From NCBI GenBank assembly GCA_015680685.1, contig MNCI01030123.1, positions 326,918 to 390,917 on the forward strand: a stretch of DNA of 64,000 nt, read 5' to 3'. This DNA is from Gnetum montanum (taxonomy: Eukaryota; Streptophyta; Gnetopsida; Gnetales; Gnetaceae). The notes under the pieces were generated by a model. That model worked only from the letters and a program-made list of their open reading frames with translations. It did no database searches and had not been told where the DNA came from. This document shows positions 10,871 to 22,049 of the stretch, piece after piece (the stretch's first letter is position 1; each line of letters opens with the position of its first letter). The position numbers and the translations under genes are program-made.

Positions 10871-11745
10871 CTAATATCTATAAATGGGAAGTCACAAAAA
10901 CCACTACAAAGACATGTGACACATACCTGAAGGTAGCCTACTTCCAAAAATCTCAAGTTTCCTTGAACTAGTTTCATCATATGATTGGAAATACATGTGA
11001 TCCATACTTAAAGGTGCACCAATGATGGGATTAGCATTGGCTATAAGGCTAGAAAGAGATGTGATCCATGCTTGAAGGCACCTCTCTAACCAATGGCCAA
11101 GAATCCTAAACTAAACACTTATAATTAATTAATTATGACATAGATCTCATGTATGATTTACAATGTTTTCTTTAAGCATTTATGGTATTTTCATATGGTT
11201 GTGATTGGTCTCATGATGGTTTGCCCAAGATGATGTAATATGAGATCATTGGCAAAAATGTGGGCTTAGTTTAAAACTTAAACTAATAAGTATGATGGTT
11301 ACTATAACCATAATCAACATAAGAACCTATCGCAAAAATGGTAAGAAACCTTATGTCCTAATATCTACAATTATTTCTCATTTAATTCCACCTCACTACT
11401 ACATACAACTATGGGCTTAATGGTTTTATTTGGTATAGTTCAAGGTTCTGATAATAATAGTTTTATGATCATTGAAACACTAACTTGATCATTGATATGC
11501 CCATGAACATCTTGTAAGATGGTTATACTTTGGTATTTCAAGTAGGAGCCTACTTTGAGGAGGATCCCATTGTATAACTCTTGGAGATCTGGCCCATGAA
11601 CCAACTTCAAAAGCCCATAACATTATAGTGCTGTTCATTTCATTGATATGCATCATTATTTATTTATTTCTCTTTATTTTATCAAATAACACTATGAAAT
11701 TCCTCATTCTTCATATTTCACATTTTACAATTATTTCTATAAAAA
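10871..11745. other. Unassigned intergenic sequence
   Basis: AT-rich sequence with no ORF or element end recognised. A short phrase around ATGTGA(C/T)(A/C)CATAC(C/T)T(G/A)AAGG recurs near 10915, 10993 and 11056, suggesting small local repeats. Confidence 0.4.
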
Positions 11746-12915
11746 TGTTCCCGTATAGAGCTACAAGAATACCTCCATGAATTGTATGTTTAAGTGTATA
11801 ATCCATGGCCATAAATTGTCTTCAAAATGATATAATCCTCAATAGATCAATGATTACAAAACAAAAAGACATGAACCTCTAATCAAATATGAACTTAGCC
11901 TATTGATCATGATTAGAATTAACAAAGGTATAGATAAATAATGATAAAATTAATGATGAATTCAATGAAATATAAGCAATATACAATAAAATCTAAGTGA
12001 TATAAATATGTTAAAATAAGTAAGAGGCAAAACATGGATAATAAGAGATTGATATGGGAAAATGGTTTGGGTTTTCCTTTCCTAGCAAAAAAAAAAGTGT
12101 TTTATTTCATAAAATAGAAGATTTTGACTCCTATGAAGGGCCAAGAGCTACAATGTATGAGGTACAAATAGAAATCTTAAATTGATAATTCAAACTAAGT
12201 TTATGAGAAAAAATAGGATTTAAATGATAAATTTTAATCTCTTATGGATTCACAGATAATTGGGAGATCTGTCAACATTGTTCAAAGCTATTTCAAAGTT
12301 AAAATAGGGTCATATCCATATGTTGTCCCAACAATAACATTGAATGATGTAGTGACACTAAGAAGATAACATTGACACTAGGGTAGATGATGCTAATGCT
12401 AGCATCCATGTGCTCACATGTGCATCTAGTGATGCAGGTGCCAATACTGAGCTCACAAACTACAGATGATGCTAGGATGACTGTGGAGCATGTAGGTGAT
12501 GTAGATGACATAGATGCTAGCATTCTAGATCTTTTAAAATTCAAATAAATGCTCTTAAATATTGAAAATTGATCTTGAATTTATGTTAGAACCCAATATT
12601 TATATGCCTAGAGTTTCCTAAAATATCTAGAGTTCAAATTTGGCAACTCAAAGTTTACTTTTAGCTTGAAACCACATGCATAAGGTAAGTGATGCTAATG
12701 AAACTAGCTGCTGATGGATGTTAGTGTTACATGTATCACACACTTTAAATTTTTATTCTATGACTCAAGGGATCATGATTAATGCTTGAACTAATTTTGA
12801 GTGAGAATTAAAGGTTAAACTGAGCTGAAAGTATCATTCAAAGTTGAATTTTGATGTCATGACATATAGGTAACATTAACATCAGTGTCACATGGGCATG
12901 GCTAGATTACATAGT
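11746..12915 (-). repeat. Element B 3' LTR
   Basis: A direct repeat of 41047-42262. Shared blocks run from TGTTCC at the left edge through AAAGTG(T/C)TTTAT and GCTCACA near 12445, to GTCATGACAT near 12855. Similarity fades at about 12915, so the right edge may be truncated or misplaced. Short phrases like AACATCAGTGT recur within it. Confidence 0.7.
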
Positions 12916-13289
12916 CTAATGATATTGATGCTTTATAGCTTAATAAATTCTCTTCCTACTCCACTCAAACTCAACACATCCTCACATGAAGTAAAAATAG
13001 TAGAAGACTCATGTAATCTATATTAGTAAAATATAGATGCATGTGAGTTCATCAACTTGCATGTGAGTAGACTCATTTTATAAATATTAGTAAAATGGAA
13101 TAGGTAAAAACTTGAAAAAATAGATGAACTTGCATAGGAGAGATAAAGAAGAATAAGAGTAAAGAGAGAGAGAGAGAAACATGATGTAATAAATATGTTT
13201 GTCATGGTAATGATGCATATCTTCTTGATGGTTATAAATATTGATCACTGCTTACTTGCAATTCTCCTTGAGAGTGCCTAGCTCAACCT

Positions 13290-13726
13290 AGTATTTTATC
13301 ATTCTCTTAATTTATCATCCAATTGTTCAAAGATGCTTGAATAGAAGGCAAATATAGCTCAACTCGCAATATTGCTTCTAACCCATAATTTAGAAGGAAT
13401 GGGGTTTGGCCAGTTGCATTAAGAAAAGTAGTTTAGTAGACCCAAAGCATGTGGAATAGCTAGGCATGCCAATTTCTTTGGAACTAATCAACCATTATTT
13501 TGAGTAACTAAATCAGACATTCATTAGATTAATTCGCTTGACCATTGGATTAAGAATAATATGAGGATGATAATGATTGATGCATTTGATATTGATCACA
13601 GAATTTCACAATCTCTTTATTCTTGAACAATGTAGAGCGGGATAGCTAAGTAGATGATGATGTGATCTAACATAAAATTATAGATGTACTTAGATGTGGT
13701 AGATTTCAAAAGGATGGCTTCAACCC
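13290..13726 (-). pseudogene. Element B integrase, catalytic part
   Basis: The minus strand from 13726 gives V-E-A-I-L-L-K-S-T-T, then a region matching the second catalytic Asp block (damaged, I-V-Q-E). A Y-Y-S-stop-S-N-G-Q-A block is followed by the usual W-H-A and A-T-G-Q-T-P-F-L-L-N-Y-G-L-E-A-I-L blocks and P-S-I-Q-A. These are the typical steps of plant Tat-type integrase cores. It is the downstream half of the frame cut at 25943, with stops and shifts throughout. Confidence 0.8.
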
Positions 13727-14586
13727 TAGTGTAGGGACACCTCTTCTAAGTCCTTTATTTATCCCTAATAGTGATTAATTGAAAACTTCAAAAAGCTAGG
13801 AAGACATCTTGAACATCAAAAAAACATCTTAACCAAGAGCTAGGATGTGGCAAGAGACATTCCAAGTATCTAGAAGAAATCTTATCTAGAGTGGAGACAT
13901 CTTGCTCTATTTGAAGATGTCTCTAGAAAAAAATCTACACTAGAAAGGAGACATCTTGCCATCATAAGAGACTTCCTGTTTGAAAGCTAGAATTGATAGG
14001 TAGATTTCTTATCAATCCTATAGACATCCTGTATGGCTGAGGAAAGTTCCAAGTTGATAGTTTCAAGTTGGAAAATAGTCGACAAAGGTGAAAATAAGAA
14101 TATAAATAGTTGGATCTCCAAGTTGATCATGGGAAAGATTTTCCTAGGGTTCTAATCTTGTAATTGATAAATATTTTTTTGTTCTTTCAAGTTTTGTGTA
14201 TATGGCATGAACAGAATATCCATGAGAGTTGGGAGAAAGATTACATGAGAGTTGTTTGCATCTCTATGGCTAATTATGTGTGTTTTGATCATTGTGACTT
14301 TTGTATGTATGGGACTTCAGTCCTATGTGTAGGAGACATATAGTTTTATTTTTTCTTGCATTGACGTTAAGCATTGTATGGATCTTGAGCCTCACACTCT
14401 GCAATATCTTTGATTGTGTGAGTGTTGTTATCGTTGTGGATTGTGGAACCATTATAATTGTAATTTTCTTTTTAATTAATTCAACATAGCTACTTTTCTC
14501 ATTTTCTAGCAATTGAATTTTCTTTCATAATATCTAGATTCAATATTATTTGAAGGATTAAAGCAAATTGAAGTGACCCTACTTCA
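13727..14586 (+). repeat. Element C 5' LTR
   Basis: It starts TAGTGTAGGGACACCTC and ends CCTACTTCA. It pairs with 25055-25942 and shares start and end blocks with the element A LTRs. The U3 part carries about eight AGACATCT/AGATGTCT-like motifs. Confidence 0.8.
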
Positions 14587-14587
14587 G

Positions 14588-14606
14588 GATCAATATTAGA
14601 GCATTA
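14588..14606 (+). other. Primer binding site of element C (degenerate)
   Basis: GATCAATATTAGAGCATTA follows the LTR end. It aligns with TTGGTATCAGAGCATT, the initiator tRNA-Met type site, with several changes. Confidence 0.5.
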
Positions 14607-14663
14607 CATTTATTCTTGGTTAGCATTTAATTATGAATTTTTGTGTCTATTTTAACTGATAGC

Positions 14664-16271
14664 ATGAAATCTACTTTTCAATTTATAGTTGAATGATTAC
14701 ATAAGATTGGTTCCAAGGTGGATAGAAATGCAAGTCCCGGCCATATTCAAACTCATGATGACGATGAGCATTCTCACTCGAATAATGATGAAGAAGATTC
14801 TTAGCCTAGTGAAGGGAGAGTAGATGAGGAGAAAGAACATTCTAGCTATGAGAGTATGACAATCTATCAACCTAGGATTCCAAAAAAAGAAATCTAAATC
14901 CTCATGTCAAAGTTCCAAGAGCTTTGTAAAGGACATCTACTTCTTCTCATAATAAGCTTAATGATGAAGATAAGTGAGGTTTGTTAGAGCATCTAGAAAT
15001 ACTACAAGACTTTTGTGGGTAGAGCTAAATACTTTTAATGGTATAGATGGCAAAACTACTTTTGCAAGCTAGCTAAAGGTACTTGACAAGAATTTTCAGT
15101 TAGATGAGATATCAAATTAATTGAGGGTACCAATTGCTAAATCTAGATTAGAAGATATAACTTCAACTTGATGGGAAAAAGACTCCCAAAGTTATGAGAG
15201 GAAAAATAGTCAACCATCAAAGGTTGAAATCTAATAAAATGTAGGTTGAGAAGAGAATTTAAACAATCTTAGTAGAGACAAGAGACAATCATATAGCTAA
15301 AATTCCTTAGATAAGAAGAAAATCAAATTTTATGAACTATTCCATCAAGCTAAGGTAAACTAGGATGAGTATGAATACATTTTAATATGTCTTAGAGGTC
15401 TCAAAATGGCGTATTAGTAGAATTTTTCATTCTATCAGCCACAAACTCTTGATGAGGGTTATGATTTGGCACTCAAGGTGAAGAAGAAACTTAATGGATT
15501 TGGGAGTAGAAGAAAACAAGCTTTAAACGGAAAAGGGATTCAAATCAGAGAAGAGATCCAAGTCAAAAACTAAAAACAAGAATGGTAGCCATGATGAAAG
15601 AGAAGGATGATGAGAAGGGCAAGGATAAGAAGAACCAAGGTAAGGATGGCAAGGATCAAGGTAGTAACTCATCTAAGATTCAGTGATTCAAATGTGGGGA
15701 ATGGAAAGACAAGTAATGGGAATGCCCACCTCACAAGATAACTAATGACAAGGATGTACAAACCATGGAGGCATAGGATACATCAAGGCAAGCTCTTTAG
15801 AGAGATAATCCTAATACTCCAAAAATTAAGGATGTTTATGAATTGCATTCTTGTGCATATATGAAAAATGTGAATCGAGGAATTCATCCATCAAGAAAAT
15901 TATCATTTTAGATCATGGCTAGAAGTTTGCTTAGAGGGGAATGGATTTATATTTTGATTAATGGGGGATCCCAAGAAAATAGCGTAATTGCTAGATCAAG
16001 TTTAGTGACAAATCCTCATCTTAGACCCTAGAAGGTATATTGGTTATCAAGAGACTTCTCTCGAGAGGTGAGAGAGTAATATGGCTTAAAATTTAAAATT
16101 GAAAGTTATCATGATGTTGTAAAATGTGATGTACTACCAATTGATTATGCTAATGTAATTCTTGGAATGCCTTAAAATTTTGATAATGGTGCTCAATTTG
16201 ATGGAGCAAGAAATGTGTGGAATGTAGTAAGATCAAATGCAATCCATGAGTTAATTCTTATGACAACTAAA
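14664..16271 (+). pseudogene. Element C gag and start of protease (broken)
   Basis: A gag-like frame follows the ATG at 14664. A basic linker at 15480-15660 leads to a decayed zinc knuckle at about 15683-15727 (F-K-C-G-E-W-K-D-K-stop-W-E-C), in which the first Cys codon is TGA and the His is Asp. The protease follows: I-L-I-N-G-G-S-Q-E-N at about 15955-15985, with the active-site Asp replaced by Asn, and C-D-V-L-P-I-D-Y-A-N-V-I-L-G at about 16125-16170. The frame runs into the insertion site of element D at 16276 and continues after 22045. Confidence 0.75.
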
Positions 16272-16276
16272 CAAGT

Positions 16277-17422
16277 TATGGACCTTTTGTTATGTCAAAA
16301 CCTTTAGAAAAATGGAAGACAAGGTTGTTTGTGGATGTGTGTGATTGTTGTGCTTGTAGGACAAAACCATGGATCAAGACAAGAAGGTTTGTAGAAGTTT
16401 GATGAGCATGGACAAGGAGCAATGAATTTATCATGCAAAGGAAGGTTGAAGAAAGACATCTCTGAGAAATAATAGATGTCTTGGTAGAACTGGAGGATGC
16501 ACAATCAAAGATATCTCTAAGAAATATTAGACATCTTCTCTTGGGCAAAGACATCTTCCACCAAGCAAATACGTCTTCACAGAATGCAACCTAGTTTTAG
16601 AAAGATGGCTTTCATCAGATAAAGGCATCTTCCAAAATGAAGATTTCAAAAAGACATATTTCCCAAACAAATACTTCTTTCCAAAATAGAGGGAAAATAT
16701 AGAAAGACATCTCAGGAATGAAGAAGATGTCTTCCATGACTGTTAGCTAGTTGTTGCACAAATTCCAAGATGGATTTGAAAACATGGTAGCTATAAGAAG
16801 ACATCATATACATTAGGACATATGCAAGCTCTTTTATAATCATTATCTAATCATTTTTCAATCATTGTAATCATTATTGCTATTCATTATATTATCATTT
16901 GTCCATTGTAAAGTATGCTCTACCTAGAAATACAAGAATCAGAAAACTAAGTTGCATTCATCCCATGTAATTGTTGTTCCCCCTTGTTGCCCTATAAGGT
17001 TGATGTGCATCTTGTAGGAAGGCATCTTGATTGAGCTTGTTGGGATCCTGCAAGATTGAGTGATTGGTGTTGCGACACAACACTCCTAAGTGGAGCTTAA
17101 GATTATAAAGGTTGTGGAAGCCTAGAAACCACATTCTAAGCCTAATGAAACCTTACAGGGTTAAGTGGTTGGTGCATCATCACAAATCTCTAAAGCGGGG
17201 CTTAAATATTGTACAGGGTGTCAATCCTTCAAACCATATTTGAAAGCAACAAAGTTCAGAGGTGTGCTTGCGATTGACCCTCCAAGTGTGGACTACCCAA
17301 GTTGGGGAGCCACATTAAAATTGGTGTGTGTACTTTGTCTCAAAAATTTTTAATTTGGGGAACTTCTGCATCCCTTCCATTCCCCTCTCCCCCACGCCAC
17401 CTTCTAAGTTTAACGATCCACA
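16277..17422 (+). repeat. Element D 5' LTR
   Basis: It starts TATGGACCTTTTG (TG changed to TA) and ends GATCCACA. Its U3 at 16450-16810 carries about eleven AGACATCT/AGATGTCT-like motifs. Confidence 0.85.
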
Positions 17423-17424
17423 AG

Positions 17425-17438
17425 TGGTATCAAAGCCT
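17425..17438 (+). other. Primer binding site, tRNA-Met type (element D)
   Basis: TGGTATCAAAGCCT lies two bases after the LTR end, the standard position and sequence for plant copia elements. Confidence 0.8.
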
Positions 17439-17477
17439 AGTACTCTTCTTTTTCATCATCAACTTCAAGAGTGAACA

Positions 17478-18630
17478 ATGGATGGGACATCTCACACAAA
17501 GCCACCTATGCTTAATAGATTTGACTTCACCTATTAGAAAGCTAGAATGCAAGGGTTCTTTAAGTCCATGGAGTTTGAAGTGTGGGAGTCAACCCTTGAA
17601 GGGTACGCTATGCCTGTCAACAACTCCACTAACATCATCAAGCCTCACAACAAATGGACATAAGAGAAAAAGGATGAGTTCATGTTTGATTCAAAAGCAA
17701 AAAATTGTTAATATTATGCATTAAATAAATTTAAATTCAATAGAGTAGGAGAATGTAAAATGGCCAAAGAAATTTGGCAAACTTTAGAAGCTACTTATGA
17801 AGGAACATCTATTGCTAAGCAATCGAAATTATTAGTTTTACAAAGTGAATACGATAAACTCAAAATGAGAGAAGGTGAGAAAATAAAGGATTATTTCACT
17901 AGGACTAATGATCTTATTGTAGCTATTACAGGAAAAGAAAAAGATTTTCCTGAAAGTGACATCATCATCAAAATGATTAGAACTCTACAACCAGAGTTCA
18001 AATCAAAGGTCACAATTATGGAAGAAATCAGAGACTTCTCAACTCTGAAATTTGAATAGCTTCAAAGTGCTCTCATTACTTATGAAATGAATCTCATAAG
18101 CAAAGGAGCTATCCAATAAACGTCCATTGCCTTGAAAACTAACTCAAAAGAGAACGAGCTCAGGACACTGAAGATGAGATTGCCTTTCTTACTAGGAAGC
18201 TACAACAACTAATAACTAGAAGAAACAAAGGAACACATCAAAAAAGATTCAATCATTCCAAAGGTAAAGAAAGAGGTAAGAATTTTTAAAATTCTAATCT
18301 AGATTTTTCTTTTGTAGAGTGTTGGATGTGTGGTGGAAAAGTCCATATGAAGTTTGAATGTCCTAGTAGTTTTGGGTTGCAATCCAAGAACAAATCCACT
18401 AAAGAAGCAAAGAAGAACAACTTCTATACAAGTTGGGATGATGGGGAGTAGAGTGACGAAGAAGTGAAGGATGATGCAAAAAATTCTCACCTCATCTACA
18501 TGGCACTCACTAATGAGGAGGTTGATTTATCAAATGATGAACTTAATGATGATGAGAGGTTTGATTTATTATGTAATGAACTTTTAAATTTTCAAAATCT
18601 TTACACAAAGTTAAAAACTAAGTAAAAAAA
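17478..18630 (+). pseudogene. Element D copia-type gag
   Basis: The frame starts at ATG 17478 (M-D-G-T-S-H-T-K-P-P) and runs to 18056 with three internal stops. It shows the copia gag (UBN2-like) core: A-K-E-I-W-Q-T-L-E-A-T-Y-E-G-T near 17765, then L-Q-S-E-Y-D-K-L-K-M, and I-K-M-I-R-T-L-Q-P-E near 17970. A frameshift near 18165 leads into a basic stretch and a zinc knuckle at 18320-18361, C-W-M-C-G-G-K-V-H-M-K-F-E-C. An acidic tail (S-W-D-D, S-D-E-E, M-A-L-T-N-E-E) follows, typical of Sirevirus-type gags. It would encode the particle protein. The part 17760-18056 is fully open. Confidence 0.85.
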
Positions 18631-18683
18631 AAGGATCAAGACTATAACTTTAACATGTGAAAAATATGTTTTCTTATTGTAAA

Positions 18684-18733
18684 AGATGTCTTCTTTTTCA
18701 TTTAAAGCCCTTGTTTTCTAGCCACTATAAAAG
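18684..18733 (+). promoter_or_regulatory. Candidate internal promoter before the env-like ORF
   Basis: CTATAAAAG at 18725-18733 is a good plant TATA box and sits 87 bases before the ATG at 18820. An AAGATGTCTTC motif of the kind found in the LTR U3s lies about 40 bases upstream (18684-18695). A transcript start near 18760 would give the ORF its own mRNA. Sequence evidence only. Confidence 0.35.
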
Positions 18734-18819
18734 ACAAAACCTCCATTTTTGTTGTATTCCTTTAGATTTACCCCATAGAGACAACTAGGGCTCCACCATT
18801 TATAGCGATTTTGTCAAAG

Positions 18820-20362
18820 ATGACCCACAACAAGATTGAAACATCTAGGCTACCATCCAAGAAATGTTCAAGAGGAAGCTCCAGCAATGCACCACCCTTT
18901 TACGTGCCTCAATTTTGAAGCACAAGTGCCCAACATAGGTTTGAGGTAACTCAAACCACTACTATCATTTCTAAGTGATCTTGTGCTTTTGTAGCTCAGA
19001 TACAGCAAGCTTTGTTAGACTACTTCAAGCTTTTGAAATGGACCACTTTCATTTCCATGAATTTTCTTGTCCCTAAGGTGTTAATTAGGGAATTCTATTG
19101 TAATATCATTATCTTTGACGTTGTTGTTGGGGCATTGACATCAACTGTTGGGGAAATTTCTGTTGAGGTCTCTCCCCAAATTGTGAATGCAATTCTAGGT
19201 ATCTCTAGTCCTAATGTCTTTCGGGTTACCATTGAAACCATGCATGATATTTATACAAATGGTATAATGTCCATAAGACATAATGAATTCTGTGATATTT
19301 TATTTAGCAAAGATATGTCTTTTGATAGAGGTCATATTGAAAGGAGAAAAATGACTCTTGATGCCTCCACCTTGTCACTTGTTGTTTTATATAACATCAT
19401 GGTGAAAGGAGGTAGCTACAGTTATTAGCTACCACCCTAGGGCTTTGTACTATATTATCTTCTTATAGGCTTACCATTGGATCTGGGACACATACTTTGC
19501 TAAGACATTTTTAGCCTCTATGCCAAGGAGAAAATCCTTCGACATCCCTACCTCATTAGTCTATTAATTTTCCAAAAGGATGTACCTATTCAAGAGTTGC
19601 CTTTACTTAAAGGTATGAGGAGTCTCAGTGAGTATGTGAAAAAGAGGAGTACTTCCCATGTAGCGAAAGCAAGACCTAGTACCAGACCTCAGAAACAAAA
19701 GAAAAAATCATCTCCATAATTAAGAAATGCAAATCCACAAGTGCTCAAATTAGTTCATCACTAAAGAAGCTTCTTCATCCCCTTGCACAAGCCATCGAGA
19801 AGCTTGGGAGGAACCTCTCTTACTTGTGTAAGAGTTCGGATGCAGCTAGGATTCCTCCTTCCTTCAATGGGTAGGTGTTTGAGGAGGTTGCTACACCTCC
19901 TATCTCTAAAAGTGAGGAGGATGTTCCTACCCCACCATAGCATTCTTTAATAGCTAGACCCTCACGTACATATGACTCTAGGATGAAGTCAAATTCAAAG
20001 CCTAAGGCACCCCCAACTAGTCTCTAAGGGAAGCATCATGTTCCCATGTAGTAGTTAGAGCACAATGATCTAATCCCTTCTACTTACTCAATTCCACCTC
20101 CAATTGATGCTCCTAACTCTTTTAGGTAATGGGCTATGGAGAGCATCTTTACGATCATGTCCCAATGGGTCCCAATTCAACAACCACCAGCTCCACCAAC
20201 TTCCTCTCGGATTCAAGTGAAGCTTCATCCTAGGCAGGCTCCAGTGCAACAAGTTAAGTCCTATAATGAGGACATCCATAGATTTAGTTGTCCCAGCACC
20301 AATAATGATGATGATGAGGAGGAAACTTATCATTCATCTAGAGTAGCAACAAATTCTATCTG
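18820..20362 (+). pseudogene. Element D env-like / putative plant transposon protein ORF (broken)
   Basis: The frame opens at ATG 18820 (M-T-H-N-K-I-E-T-S-R) and stays in one phase with a few stops to about 19720. Recognisable blocks are L-I-R-E-F-Y-C-N (19081-19104), a short variable stretch, V-S-P-Q-I-V-N-A-I-L-G-I (about 19170-19205) and, further on, Y-Y-L-L-I-G-L-P-L-D-L-G and L-I-S-L-L-I-F near 19450-19570. This order recalls the long N-terminal domain named putative plant transposon protein, also annotated env-like in Sireviruses. A Lys-rich stretch and a Pro/Gln-rich, acidic tail (to 20362) follow in shifted frames. The role of this family is not known. No signal peptide or membrane segment is visible. 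The longest open piece is 19012-19428. Confidence 0.6.
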
Positions 20363-20769
20363 AGGATGCTACCAAGGTTAGTGAGTAAGACCTTAGCTAG
20401 TTGTTTGTTCTTTCCCTTTGATGATAAAAAGGAAAGAGACATTTTTTGGCTCTCACATATGTGATTTTGGGACTTTGCACATATGTGACTAATGTGGAAT
20501 AACAATTGTAGATAGTTGTACTCTTATGTCATTCTGGACAATATGATTTGTAACAGTTTGTAGATGGCTATGAACAAATGGTGTGTTTTCCTTATTTTCT
20601 TTGTGTGTTCTATCTTTGTTATTTATTTTTTTCTTATACCTCAATTCACGTACCATTGAACCTCCATGTTTATCCTAATCCCTAGTTGCCATAGGAATTT
20701 ATATGCCTTAATGATTTTCTTGGTATATTTTTATGCATTTTATTTATATGCTTTATCCTTTTTAGTTAT

Positions 20770-20866
20770 GTCCAAAAAGGGGGATAAGCAACTTATGTGT
20801 TATTAGGTATTGGGATATGACTAACCCATTTTCTTAAGTTTTGGACATTACCAAAAAGGGGAAGAT
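20770..20866 (+). other. Polypurine tracts before the element D 3' LTR
   Basis: AAAAAGGGGGATAAG at about 20774-20788 and AAAAAGGGGAAGATTG ending at 20866 are two similar purine tracts. The second abuts the LTR. Repeated polypurine tracts near the 3' end are a known Sirevirus feature. Confidence 0.6.
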
Positions 20867-20918
20867 TGTGCACCTTTTGGTATGTCAAAACATTAAGAAG
20901 AATGGAAGACAAGGTTGT

Positions 20919-20988
<70 letters not shown>

Positions 20989-22044
20989 TGTGCTTGCAAG
21001 ACAAAACCTTGGATTAAGATAAGAAGGTTTGTGGAAATTTGATGAGCATGAACAAGGAACAATGAATTCATCATGCAAAGGAAGGTTGAAGAAAGATGTC
21101 TCTGATAAATAGTAGATGTCTTGGCAGAATGGGAGGATGCACAAGAAAAGATGTCTTCAAGAAATAACAGACATCTTTCCTTACATAAAGACATCTTCCA
21201 CTAGGCAAAGACATCTTCATAAAATGCAAGCTAGCTTCAAAAAGATGTCTTTCATTAGAAAAAGGTGTCTTCCAAAATGAAGATTTCAAGAAGATGTCTT
21301 TTCTAAATAAAGACATATTCCTAAAATAGACGGCAAATACAGAAAGATGTCTCAAGCAGAACGAAGACGTCTTCCATGACCATTAGCTAGCTATTGCATG
21401 AGTTCCAAGATGGATTTGAAAACATGGTAGCTATAAGAAGATATCATATGCATTGGGCAATGTGCAAGCTCTTTTACAATCATGGCCTAATCATTTTTCA
21501 ATCATTGTAATCATTATTACTCTTCATTATATTATCATTTGTCAATTACAAAGTGTGGTGTACCTAAAAGTACAAGGATCAGCAAACTAAGTTGCACTCA
21601 TCCCTTGTAATTTTTTCTCTCCCTTGTTACCTTGCAAGGTTGATGTGCTTCTTACGAGAAGCCATCTTGATTAAGCTTATTAGAATCCTATGAGATTGAG
21701 TGGTTAGTGTTGTGGCACAACACTCCTGAGAGGAGTTCAAGATTGTAAAGGTTGTGAAAGCCTAGAAACCACATTCTAAGCCTAACGAGACCTTGCAGGG
21801 TTGAGTGGCTAGTGCAACATCATAACACTCTGAAGTGGGGCTTGAAGATTGTATAGGGTGTGGATCCTTCAAACAACATTTGAGAGTAACAAAGTCCAGA
21901 GGTGTTCTTGCAATCTACCCTCCAAGTATGGACTACCCAAGTTGGGGAACTATGTTAAAATTGGTGTGTGTACTTTATCTTTAAAAAATTTAATTTGGGG
22001 AACTTCTTCATCCCCCCTTCCCCTTCTAAGTTTGATGATCCACA
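20867..22044 (+). repeat. Element D 3' LTR
   Basis: It starts TGTGCACCTTTTGG, ends GATCCACA and is the partner of 16277-17422. It contains a long TG run absent from the other LTR and keeps an intact GACGTC at 21366-21371 where the 5' LTR has GATGTC. Confidence 0.87.
20915..20982. repeat. (TG)n microsatellite in the element D 3' LTR
   Basis: About 34 TG units with one TA interruption near the start. The matching place in the 5' LTR has only a short broken GT-rich run (about 16323-16352), so it expanded after insertion. Confidence 0.95.
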
Positions 22045-22049
22045 CAAGT

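Larger units (their letters stand above)
16277..22044 (+). mobile_element. Element D: Sirevirus-like copia element, gag plus env-like ORF, no pol
   Basis: Two LTRs (16277-17422 and 20867-22044) flank 3.4 kb. A perfect 5-bp target duplication CAAGT lies at 16272-16276 and 22045-22049. The internal region holds a tRNA-Met type primer site, a copia-type gag with a CCHC knuckle, then an ORF resembling the env-like / putative plant transposon protein family. Two purine tracts follow near the 3' LTR. Protease, integrase and RT are absent; gag ends near 18630 and the next ORF starts at 18820. It is therefore non-autonomous. The gag C-terminal layout and the extra 3' ORF point to the Sirevirus lineage. 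It is the youngest insertion of this branch by nesting order. Confidence 0.85.

Noticed and set aside
12299-12544. Minus-strand frame resembling that at 41599-41835
   Set aside because: The peptides are similar because both lie at the same place in the two element B LTRs. No sign of selection on protein.
20893-21144. Open frame with a long Thr-His run
   Set aside because: It is the (TG)n microsatellite read on the minus strand inside an LTR.
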